From: Fuerstiella marisgermanici
GTDB taxonomy: Bacteria > Planctomycetota > Planctomycetia > Planctomycetales > Planctomycetaceae
Reading direction: 5' to 3'
DNA length: 64,000 bases
Assembly: GCF_001983935.1 (NCBI RefSeq)
Contig: NZ_CP017641.1
Coordinates: 5,427,001-5,491,000 of the forward strand
Shown: one piece after another, positions 45,915-54,500 of the stretch
Numbering within the stretch: position 1 is the first letter of the stretch
How the letters are laid out: each line of letters opens with the position of its first letter
Made by a program: the position numbers and the translations under genes
Notes under the pieces: generated by a model
What the model was told of the DNA's origin: nothing
The model's input: the letters and a program-made list of their open reading frames with translations, nothing else
Database searches by the model: none

Positions 45915-48065
45915 ATGCACACGATCAACAATCACAGCTACGAACTCGGAGCCATTCGTCTCACACTGCGGCGTGATTTGACCGTGCGGCCGGAACGCTC
46001 CGGAGATACAGGTTGTTATCAGATCGAAGACGTGGCGAATTCGAAGTTCTTCCGCATTGGAACACCGGAGTACACGTTTCTTTCATTGCTGGACGGACAA
46101 ACATCCATTGCAAATGCGGTCGCTGAAACCGCAACCAAACTCGGGGGTGATGCGTTCACGGAAACTCAGGCCGCCGCGTTCTGTCGCTGGCTGGTAGACA
46201 ACTCCCTGGCCTCTACAAAGCAGTCAGCATCGGTAAATCGGTTGCAGGAACAAGCCGAACGAGACGCAAGCCGAAAGAAGCGTGAATGGCTTAACCCGTT
46301 GATGCTAAAGATTCCGCTGGGGCGACCTCAGTCCCTGCTGCGATCACTGTCCGGCGGAATGAACTGGTGCTTTAGCAGCGTCGGTGCTGGACTGTGGTTG
46401 GTGGTGGTGCTGCTGGGAGCGTACCGACTGTGGATGAACTTCGAACATTTCGGAAGTTCCGTATCATCGCTGGTCGCGGCGGATAACTGGGTATGGCTGG
46501 GACTGACGGCACTGTTGCTAAAGGTAATTCACGAGGCGGCTCATGGTCTGGCCTGCGACAGATTCGGCGGCGACACGCGGGAAGCTGGCATTTTGCTGCT
46601 ATTGTTCGTGCCGCTTCCCTATGTGGACGTAACTTCGGCGTGGCGTTTTGGATCGAAGTGGCAACGAGTCATCGTGTCGGCGGCGGGGATGTACGCCGAA
46701 TTCTTCATCGCGGCCGTCGCCGCAATTATTTGGACATCGACCAATTCTGCGATCATCCAGTTTCACGCCTGCAACGTGATTGTAACGGCCGGGTTTGTGA
46801 CGCTGCTGTTTAACATGAACCCGCTGATGAGGTTCGATGGCTACTACATTCTGACTGACGCGTTTGACCTGCCGAACCTGGCGACTCACGGCCAGCAGGA
46901 TACTATGTCGCTGGCTCGCCGCTGGCTGCTGGGCTTGCAAGAACAGCCACCGGAATGGCCGGAAGGTCGCCGACTGATCGTGCGCATGTACGGACTCGCG
47001 TCGCTTGTATGGAAGATACTGATTCTGGTCTCGCTAACATTGGCCGCCGCCGCGTTGTATCACGGGGCGGGCATCGTGCTGGCCGCCGTGGCATTGTGTT
47101 TGTGGTTACTGCTGCCAGCATTCAAGTTCGTGAAGTACATCATTCTTTCAGACCCGATCAATCCGCCGAACCGGCTTCGGTTTTCATTGATCACAGCATC
47201 TATGGCGGCGCTGACATTTGGTGTCTGGAATTACGTTCCATACGTGGAACGCATTCAGCTGGCGGCTACTGTCGACTACGCCCCGGTCATCACAGTGCGA
47301 GCCGCCACGTCGGGCTTTGTGCGAAAGATTCACGTCCGGCCAGGCGACAGCGTGACAACCGGTCAGTCATTGTTCACACTCGAGAACGTGGAACTAACGG
47401 CTCGAATTCAACAGTTGCAGCTTGCCGCAGAAACATCACGATTGGACACAACGAAGTATCATCGCGAGGGAAAGCTGGCCGCGTTTCAGATCGAGCAGGA
47501 GAATGCAGCAGCCGTGCAAAAACGGTTGAACGAATTGCAGGCTCAGGCGGATTCACTGACCGTTCGCGCCATTGACAATGGCACCGTTTTGAGTCGCCGC
47601 TTGTCCGACTTTGCGGATCGCTGGGTCACAGCGGGGACGGAGCTAATGCTGCTGGGCAACGACCAACAGCGGTCGGTGCGTTTTGTGGTCGCTCAATCCG
47701 ATATCGCGTCCATGCGAACCGCCTTGCACCAGCCAGCTCAGGTTCACATCTGGGGATCCACTTACAACGATCTCACGGGCGTGATTGCCGAAATTGAACC
47801 GCGAGGTTCGACTGCGCTGCGTTACCCGTCGCTGGCTGTGACGGCGGGCGGGCCGCTGGCGGTCAAGCAGGTGCCCAGCGGCGAATCGACGGACCAGCAA
47901 TGGCAACTGCTGGAGCCTCATTTTTCAGGCCGAATCAAGTTGAAGGAAGGCTCACTCAACGCATTCGGCACGGGACAAACCGGTGTTGTGGAACTTACCG
48001 CAAACCGGGGCTCGATGGGGCGAGTTCTGACATCATGGGTAGAAGGTAAGTTGCGCCGTGAGTAG
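45915..48065 (+). CDS. PqqD-like, M50 metalloprotease and HlyD-barrel membrane fusion
   Basis: The 716-residue protein (from the ATG at 45915) begins with a PqqD-like winged domain (LTVRPERSGDTGCYQIEDVA, FFRIGTPEYTFLSLLDG). It then has several membrane segments with the M50 motifs HEAAH at 206-210 (VIHEAAHGLACDRFGG) and FDGYY at 307-311 (NPLMRFDGYYILTDAFD), typical of site-2 protease-like enzymes. The C-terminal part is a HlyD adaptor (ITVRAATSGFVRKIHVRPGD, then VRFVVAQSDIASMRTAL). PqqD-like domains bind peptides in RiPP pathways; M50 enzymes cut in the membrane; together they suggest substrate recognition, processing and hand-over. The frame is open to a GTG at 45741, but residues before Met59 of that frame look non-coding. 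No strong ribosome binding site is seen before 45915, so the start is uncertain. Confidence 0.88.
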   Translation: MHTINNHSYELGAIRLTLRRDLTVRPERSGDTGCYQIEDVANSKFFRIGTPEYTFLSLLDGQTSIANAVAETATKLGGDAFTETQAAAFCRWLVDNSLASTKQSASVNRLQEQAERDASRKKREWLNPLMLKIPLGRPQSLLRSLSGGMNWCFSSVGAGLWLVVVLLGAYRLWMNFEHFGSSVSSLVAADNWVWLGLTALLLKVIHEAAHGLACDRFGGDTREAGILLLLFVPLPYVDVTSAWRFGSKWQRVIVSAAGMYAEFFIAAVAAIIWTSTNSAIIQFHACNVIVTAGFVTLLFNMNPLMRFDGYYILTDAFDLPNLATHGQQDTMSLARRWLLGLQEQPPEWPEGRRLIVRMYGLASLVWKILILVSLTLAAAALYHGAGIVLAAVALCLWLLLPAFKFVKYIILSDPINPPNRLRFSLITASMAALTFGVWNYVPYVERIQLAATVDYAPVITVRAATSGFVRKIHVRPGDSVTTGQSLFTLENVELTARIQQLQLAAETSRLDTTKYHREGKLAAFQIEQENAAAVQKRLNELQAQADSLTVRAIDNGTVLSRRLSDFADRWVTAGTELMLLGNDQQRSVRFVVAQSDIASMRTALHQPAQVHIWGSTYNDLTGVIAEIEPRGSTALRYPSLAVTAGGPLAVKQVPSGESTDQQWQLLEPHFSGRIKLKEGSLNAFGTGQTGVVELTANRGSMGRVLTSWVEGKLRRE

Positions 48066-48367
48066 TTCAACTTACCCAAGGGTGGCTCCGATCGATTCAC
48101 GCAATCACCGTTCGTCGACGCAACATGCGCTCGACTCAGAGCGGTGTCGCCTCTGGTTGGGGCGTGGTGCATTTTAGTGGGACTCGCCAGAGTTCCTGCG
48201 ATTCCACCGCAGATCGGGATTTCAGGCGAAATCCACTACAGCGGCATACGCACCCGATCCAGACTCCAGGAGATCGACCGACATCGCAGGCAATTGTTCG
48301 CTTAAGCTGCTAAACTGCGAGGTCACAGCCGGTCAATTCACACATTTGAAATGGAAACAAGACAACG
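48066..48367. other. Gap between the M50 gene and the ABM gene
   Basis: About 300 bases. No terminator-like stem and no RNA gene was seen. A frame from GTG 48144 to TAA 48303-48305 (53 codons) reads ISGEIHYSGIRTRSRLQEID and looks somewhat protein-like, but it has no clear ribosome binding site and no family. I would not call it a gene. Confidence 0.4.
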
Positions 48368-48652
48368 ATGATCACCGTCGGAATGAACTATCACGTTATC
48401 GAAGGCAAACAGCAGGACTTCGAAGACAAATTTGCCGCCGTCATTGACGCTCTGAACGCCGCCGAAGGACACACGAGTTCCACGCTGTGGAAAGACGTGG
48501 CCGACGGCGCATCGTACCTGATCACCAGCGAATGGACGGACGAAAATGCCTTCACGGAATTCATCCGCAGCGACGCCTTCCGCGCTGTGACCAACTGGGG
48601 CAAAGAACAGATTCTGTCTGGACGCCCTCAACACAAGATCTACAAGAACTAG
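48368..48652 (+). CDS. ABM-fold (antibiotic biosynthesis monooxygenase family) protein
   Basis: The 94-residue protein has the ferredoxin-like ABM dimer pattern: MITVGMNYHVIEGKQQDFED, a helix, GHTSSTLWKDVADGASYLIT, then SEWTDENAFTEFIRSDAFRA. ABM proteins bind haem, quinones or polyketides, or act as small cofactor-free oxygenases; the family does not fix the reaction. The His and Trp residues (HTSSTLW and SEW) are at positions often kept in the family. It is the complete gene length for a single-domain ABM protein. Its TAG stop is the first three bases of the 105-bp repeat copy R2. It is convergent with the permease gene. Confidence 0.8.
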   Translation: MITVGMNYHVIEGKQQDFEDKFAAVIDALNAAEGHTSSTLWKDVADGASYLITSEWTDENAFTEFIRSDAFRAVTNWGKEQILSGRPQHKIYKN

Positions 48653-48754
48653 AACAGTTCCGCTTTTGTTGTGGATGGTTCGGGCTCATGGGAAACAGCC
48701 TTCGTAGTCCGAATTGCATGTTCTGCGGCCACCAGTCAGCGAGATTTGCTGTTG
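48650..48754 (+). repeat. 105-bp interspersed repeat, copy R2
   Basis: It starts TAGAACAGTTCC, with TAG serving as stop codon of the ABM gene, and continues GGTTCGGGCTCATGGGAAAC and TGCGGCCACCAGTCAGCGA. It ends in a hairpin CAGCGA-GAT-TTGCTG, where one pair is G-T. It lies between two convergent genes, ending 18 bases before the permease stop, and could serve as their shared terminator. Confidence 0.85.
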
Positions 48755-48771
48755 TCGGCAGAATTTGAGTT

Positions 48772-49770
48772 TTAACGGCGGCGGCCACGAAGTCGGGCGA
48801 CCGCGTCTCGCAACCGGCTGCGAGACGCGTCCAGCAACACGGCCAGCACGATAACGCTGCCCGTGGTGACGTATTTGGCTCCTTCGCTGACGTTCATCTG
48901 GACCAGGCCGGATTGCAATACGGCGATGATCAACACACCGAAAAATGTGTTGATCATCGACCCTCGTCCGCCCATCAGACTGGTGCCACCGATCACGGCA
49001 GCCGCGATCGCCAGCAGTTCGAAACCAATCGCGGCATTCGGATCCACAACGCTGATGCGCGACGTTTCAATCACCCCGGCCGCCGCCGCTAACGCGCCGC
49101 TGACCACAAACGCGCCAATACGAATCCACTTGGTTTCGACACCGCTGTAGCGCACGACGGTTTCGTTAAACCCGATCGCCATGCTGTAGCGGCCGAATAC
49201 AGTGCGATGCAGCACGAACTGCGACACACCCACAGCAGCCAGCGCGAACAGAAACGCGGGCGAAACTCCCAGCGCGCCAATGCGTTCGCCGATGAACGCC
49301 ATGCCGGTGCCCCGAACGATGAACATTGATCGAGATTCTGTCAGCAGATAAGTCAGTCCTCGCGCCACCTGCAACACGCCGAGACTCACGATAAACGACG
49401 GAATCCCGGCCAGCACGCTAATACCGCCGCTGATCAGCCCGCAGATTCCCCCGACAACAATAGCCAGCGGAACGGCCATCCAAATCGACAGCTCGTGATT
49501 CACCATCAACACACCCAGCACGGCAGCACTGAACGCCAACACAGACCCAACGGCCAGGTCAATTCCACCGGTGATCAACACAAACGTCATGCCGACAGAC
49601 ACCAGCGTGAGTGCCGGAATCTGGTTCACGATCGCTTTAAGAGTCGGGACACTGAAGAAGTGATCCGTCTTCACCCCAAAGAACGCCACCAGCATCCCAA
49701 GAACGATCAGCAACCCAAGGTGCTCACCGATCAGAATGGATTTCAAATGACTTTTGTGAGGACGCAGCAT
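48772..49770 (-). CDS. ABC transporter permease, ribose/sugar (RbsC) type
   Basis: The 332-residue protein has eight or more membrane helices and family markers: VSVGMTFVLITGGIDLAVGS, then GIPSFIVSLGVLQVARGLTY, FGRYSMAIGFNETVVRYSGV and IGGTSLMGGRGSMINTFFGV. These match RbsC-like permeases of carbohydrate importers (CUT2 family). It lies 146 bases downstream of a matching binding-protein gene on the same strand. No ATPase (RbsA) gene is found in this window, although CUT2 operons usually have one, so the ATPase must be elsewhere or lost. The sugar is unknown. Its 3' end faces repeat copy R2. Confidence 0.9.
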   Translation of the reverse strand: MLRPHKSHLKSILIGEHLGLLIVLGMLVAFFGVKTDHFFSVPTLKAIVNQIPALTLVSVGMTFVLITGGIDLAVGSVLAFSAAVLGVLMVNHELSIWMAVPLAIVVGGICGLISGGISVLAGIPSFIVSLGVLQVARGLTYLLTESRSMFIVRGTGMAFIGERIGALGVSPAFLFALAAVGVSQFVLHRTVFGRYSMAIGFNETVVRYSGVETKWIRIGAFVVSGALAAAAGVIETSRISVVDPNAAIGFELLAIAAAVIGGTSLMGGRGSMINTFFGVLIIAVLQSGLVQMNVSEGAKYVTTGSVIVLAVLLDASRSRLRDAVARLRGRRR

Positions 49771-49916
49771 GCGGGTGAGCGTTCAGCAAGGACGCGGGAA
49801 GAAAACCAGTCGCAGGATAGGGGCGAGAAAGTACCGGTTGAATCAGGTAACGCCGCGATCATTATGGAATTCGCGTGAATTGCCAGTTGGCGTTCTCCTG
49901 ATGGAGCAACCCTGCC

Positions 49917-50891
49917 TCAAATCGAATCCGCTGTGATCAGATCGACCGGTGTTTCCTTGTCGCCCGGGGCCTTGCCGGTTTCGATGGCTTCCAGGGCGTA
50001 TTCGATGCCGAAGACGGCGAGCTGGTCGCCGTGCTGGTCGGCCGTGGCGAGGATTTCTCCGAGCTCAATTGCCTGACGCACGGCGGAGATGTTGTCGAAG
50101 CCGACGATCTTCACACCAGCCAGACGATCGGCTTCTTTGACCGCAGCAAGGGCTCCCAACGCCATGTTGTCGTTGCAGGCGAGAATCGCTTTCAGGTCCG
50201 GGTGAGCCGTCAGCATGCCCGCGGCCGTTTGGTTCGCGATGCTCATTTCCCACCTGGCCGATTGCGACGCGACCACTTCCAGCTTGGCGGCCGTCAGAGC
50301 TTCTTCGAAACCCAGCTTGCGTTGCTGGCCATTAAAGGAAGTTTGGATGCCTTCCAGAATCGCCACTTTGTCGCCTTCCTGCATTGCTGCGGCCAGATGT
50401 TCGCCCACTTTCTTTGCGCCCGCTTTGTTGTCCGGGCCGACGAAGGGAATGGTGGCATCGCTGGATTTGAGAACCTCTTCGTCCAGCTTGTTGTCGATGT
50501 TGACCACGACAATGCCAGCTTCCTGAGCTCGCATTAACACCGGAACCAGTGCCTTCGAATCCGCTGGCGCGATTACGATAGCGTCAACCTGCTGAGCGAT
50601 CATTTGTTCAACCAGTGACACCTGCCCACTGAGATCCGTTTCGTCCTTGATGCCGTTGACGATCAGTCCGTATTTGTCCGAATTCTGTTTTTGGTGCTCC
50701 TCAGCACCAGCGGCCATCGTGGCGAAGAACTCGTTGGCGAGCGACTTCATCACGATCGCGATGCGCGGCGCGTCGGACGATGTGGCGGAGGTGTTGGACG
50801 CCGTTGAGGCAGAGTCAGAATCGCCGCACCCGACGAAGATGGCCAGCAGTGCGGAGAAAACCAAAGTGGAACAGCCGCGAAAAACAGTCAT
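49917..50891 (-). CDS. Sugar ABC transporter substrate-binding lipoprotein (RbsB type)
   Basis: The 324-residue protein begins MTVFRGCSTLVFSALLAIFV with Cys21 in a lipobox-like IFVGC, so it is likely a lipoprotein, then a Ser/Thr linker. The mature protein is a periplasmic-binding-protein type I fold: PRIAIVMKSLANEFFATMAA, then GIKDETDLSGQVSLVEQMIA, DAIVIAPADSKALVPVL, VNIDNKLDEEVL and ILACNDNMALGALAAV. These fit ribose, galactose or inositol binders. The open frame continues to 51143, but the extra N-terminus is non-coding and overlaps repeat copy R3, so the ATG at 50891 is chosen. It pairs with the permease downstream. Substrate unknown. Confidence 0.9.
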   Translation of the reverse strand: MTVFRGCSTLVFSALLAIFVGCGDSDSASTASNTSATSSDAPRIAIVMKSLANEFFATMAAGAEEHQKQNSDKYGLIVNGIKDETDLSGQVSLVEQMIAQQVDAIVIAPADSKALVPVLMRAQEAGIVVVNIDNKLDEEVLKSSDATIPFVGPDNKAGAKKVGEHLAAAMQEGDKVAILEGIQTSFNGQQRKLGFEEALTAAKLEVVASQSARWEMSIANQTAAGMLTAHPDLKAILACNDNMALGALAAVKEADRLAGVKIVGFDNISAVRQAIELGEILATADQHGDQLAVFGIEYALEAIETGKAPGDKETPVDLITADSI

Positions 50892-50920
50892 AGGATTATT
50901 CGGTAGCAGGAATATTGTTT

Positions 50921-51025
50921 TAGAGCAGTTTACGTTTTGTTGTACATGGTTCTGGCTCGTGGGAACCGGCCCACGTAGAACAAAAAACGATTTCCGCGGC
51001 CACAAGTCAGCGGGAAACGCTGTAG
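50921..51025 (+). repeat. 105-bp interspersed repeat, copy R3
   Basis: It starts TAGAGCAGTTTACG and ends CAGCG-GGAAA-CGCTG-TAG, aligning without gaps with R1, R2 and R4. Unlike those, no gene ends at it; it lies 30 bases upstream of the binding-protein start codon, on the opposite strand sense. The promoter of that gene must therefore be inside or beyond the repeat. Confidence 0.85.
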
Positions 51026-51268
51026 ACCGGAACTCGTAATGTAACCGGACGGCACTTCTGACAACAGCACCCCGGACGATTTGACGCCCGCCAGGATTCC
51101 GTTCGACCGTGGCGAACGCAAAACAGCGGAAGTGCCACCCCAAGCGAGACTTGCAATCCGGAACTCAGAAAGAGCCGCTGGCGACGAATCGCCCGCCCGC
51201 GTAGGATTCCAGCCCGGCGGACTGACCGCGGGAGAGTCAGCCACAAAATATTCATCTACGAGCGAGCA

Positions 51269-51529
51269 ATGTCAGAAGCGGAAGAACGGCCCAACGAAGG
51301 CGAGACGATCCAGTTAGACAAATTTCTAAAGCTGGCCGACCTTGCCGAATCCGGCGGTGCGGCCAAGCATCTGGTTCGATCGGGCGCGATCCGCGTCAAC
51401 GGTGAAGTGGAAACTCGCCGGGGCCGAAAGCTGAAGCACGGCGATGTCGTCAACGTCAACGGCGAGGACTTCGTGATTGAAACAACGCCCGATACGGGCG
51501 AGGCCGACGAAGAAGCCCCTGAATCCTGA
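51269..51529 (+). CDS. S4-domain RNA-binding protein (YbcJ-like)
   Basis: The 86-residue protein is a lone S4 domain: IQLDKFLKLADLAESGGAAK, then HLVRSGAIRVNGEVETRRGR, KLKHGDVVNVNGEDFVIE. This is the pattern of YbcJ/RlbA-type small RNA-binding proteins, with flanking acidic tails (residues 1-12 and 74-86). It is likely cytoplasmic and binds structured RNA, perhaps in ribosome or tRNA work; the target is unknown. The ATG at 51269 has no strong ribosome binding site. It is convergent with the PQQ-propeller gene, 24 bases from its stop. Confidence 0.85.
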   Translation: MSEAEERPNEGETIQLDKFLKLADLAESGGAAKHLVRSGAIRVNGEVETRRGRKLKHGDVVNVNGEDFVIETTPDTGEADEEAPES

Positions 51530-51553
51530 CGCTGTAAAATTTCGCTCGCGAAG

Positions 51554-54500
51554 CTACGGCACCAGTTGCGGTCCACCTTCGCCCTGCATCCGAATGCGGC
51601 TGCCGTAGACGCCAATGTCCAGCGTGTTAGCGGCATCCGATGAAATCCACGTGTAACGCAACCCGTAGCGTGATGGGACCGGCTGACGAAACAATTCTGT
51701 GCCCGTCATTTTGTTGACGCCTCGAAAAACGGTCTCATTCGAAGTGCGGACCGGCTGGACACCTTTAATTGGCGTCGTTTCAATCAAAACCAGCAGGGGT
51801 AGGTCGGGCTGATCTGTTGTTGCCAGCAGGTTTCCACGCTCGGCGATGCCCCATCGGAATTCCCCGGTTTCGCGATCAACTGCGCGAACGCCGCCAGTGA
51901 ACCGCAACATGTTTCGGCCGGACGGCTGCATCATCACGCCTTGTTCTTTTTCCTCGTAATTCAAGAAATAGAAGTTCACCGCGTCCGTCGCCACCTGGAC
52001 TCGTTCAGCGCTCCACAGTCGATTCGGAGCATCTCCTTCCGGCACTTCGGCGTCGGCTTCCGTTTTGAAGTTCACTCGCCTGGTTTCGCCGGTCTGCAAA
52101 TCGACTGTCAGCATCCTCTGGTTGTCGTTGAAACCAACCAGCGTTTCGTCGTCCAGAAAACCAAACCGAGTCGCGTCGGCAAGGACCACTTCACGATGCT
52201 GCTCACCGGAAAGCGGGGCCACCCATTGCAGCCGATGCTCGCCTGCGTTGTCGGCGTCCTGCCAATAAACGATCCATCGACCAATGCCGCGAATGGCTTT
52301 GCGGATGGAACGATTCTGCTTCACGGGCTCTAAACGGTTCCCTGTCTGGCCATCAAAAATGATCGTCTGGTTGACGGCTGTTCCAGCCACGATGACGACA
52401 TCATCACTGGTGATAACCCGATTGAATTGTGCTGGCAGGTCGGCCGACCACAGTGTGATCCCGGACAGCACGTCGACCACTTCGATCGAACGTTTTTGAC
52501 GCACACACACCCAACCATCGCCAACACCCGCAATCTGGTACATGCTGGATGCCACGTGAGACGGAAGCTTTTCCCTGCCAGCATCGAACTTCTCAAAATT
52601 GCTTCGCGGGCCGGACGAAAACGAACCGCCGACTGAGGCACTGGCACGTGACCAGACAACCTGTTGGTCAAGGACCGAAATCCCGGCAACGCCGCTGAAA
52701 CTGGTCAGCAACAGCATGCTGCCATATCGCTGTAACAAGTCGGATTGTTGAGTGTACGTTCCCTGAACCTTTAGATCGCCGGGCAGCGACCATTGCTCGA
52801 CATCCGCTGAGGCCACACGTTCTGCCTGCAGTCGGCCGTACTCGCCTCGCATGACTGACCACTTGTATTCTCGCAGAAACGGATCGTCTGAAACCAGCGC
52901 CGAAAAAAGATCAACAGTGCGAGGCATGGACATGGCTCGCCCCACCGGTAACGCGTGGTATAGCTGGTCGGTCCACCGTTCAAACTGCGACTGCATGCGG
53001 GATCGGAAGTTTTCGTCGAGCCGTTCACTTGTCGCCAATTTTGAAATGAGTGGACTGTTGGAAGCGACCGCCGCTTCGACAAACTCCGGCGGCAAGTCAA
53101 GCATCGCGGTATTTAGAAGCAACTGAACGGCTCGAACAGATGCCTGGTCACGGTCGGAGGAAGCTGCAAGATCGAGCAGCCTTTCCAACACGGCCACCTC
53201 TGCACTGAAGTCAGGTGCCTCATTACCCGATGCCGCCTGCTGCTTAATGGCAAGGGCAATGCTGTGGCGGAGCAAGTGCGTCGATGCTTCACTAAGCGTT
53301 TGCTGCGCGTCGAGATAGCGATGTAGTTCCGGCCGAATCGCAGGGGCGCGGATATTCAACAACACCGTCGGAGAAACTCCTTCAAGCTGCGGCAATAAGA
53401 CGCCGTGGTCGGCTTCGGACTGCAGCAATCGCGAGTATTCTGACGTGGCCCATGTGAGTAGAGATTGAGTGACGGGGATCACATCCGAATCGGCTTGCGA
53501 TTCCAGATCTGGCGTTGGCAACGTCAGTGGCGCGGGAGTCGACAACCGGGCAGGACGCAGCTTCAGAATTTCGACTAATAGCGGAGCAGCGGCTGCGGGA
53601 TCGTCCTGAGTGACAAGCCACGACGCTTCAAACACCTTGACATTCAGCTGCTGGTCGGGCGTCGTGGCTTCAGCTTTTAACTGCGGCAAATACTGTTGAG
53701 GATCCTGCAAGGCAAGCTGCTGAAAGCATTCAAACCGCAGCGACTTTGCTTCTGCAAACCGCAATGCAAATTCCGGCATGTCCGTTAGCAGGTCGAGTGC
53801 CTCCTGCCATTTCTTTGCCGCCATTAGCCCGGTGGCCTGCTCAATAACGTCTTGAGGTAACTCGGTGGATTCGGTTTGAGAAATCCGAGACAGCCGTTCG
53901 GGCGACGAATGAAGCAGATCGTTTTCCAGCGACTCAGAAGCAACTAAATGGCCCCAACCGTTCACGGGAAGAACGACCTCCTCAGTGACGGAGACAGACT
54001 TTTCCTGAAGACTCACTTTGGCGACCAAACCCGACGACATTGGCACCAGCAGTGCTCCGTCGCGCAACACGCCACGACCGGTTGGCACGCCGGCTGCCGC
54101 GGGAATTTCGATCGACCAGTCGTCGCCGTCTGTCGCCACATGAAGACTTCGCACCACAGCGCTTTCCGATTTCGTAGTCTCAGGCGGACCCGATTGGTGA
54201 CCGCCGTGTGGCTCAACAATGACGACTCGGCCGTCCGCGGCATGCAGAAAAACGGCTGAAGGGCCAACCTTCAGACGCCGAACCTGCTCGCCCGTCAACG
54301 CGTTCAATACGACGATTTCATGGGCTTCGTGAGGAAGTACGATTAGGTGCTCGCCAGACGTGATTAACCGGGATTCCGGCCATCGCCGGTTAATGCTGAC
54401 CGTCGGCGTTGTGGCAACCGGCTGACCACGGCGCAAACGCGTGACCGGATCGTGTTCGTCATCATGCATGGAGCTGGCCCACAAAACGGACCGTGTGAGC

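Noticed and set aside
38899-48065. Ordinary type I secretion or RND efflux operon
   Set aside because: TolC and HlyD parts are present, but there is no ABC transporter with ABC signature and no RND pump; the only ATPase is SecA-like.
48144-48305. 53-codon frame in the gap before the ABM gene
   Set aside because: It reads fairly protein-like, but has a GTG start, no ribosome binding site and no family.
50891-51143. Longer N-terminus for the binding protein
   Set aside because: The extra 84 residues run through repeat copy R3 and precede a complete lipoprotein signal, so they are not coding.
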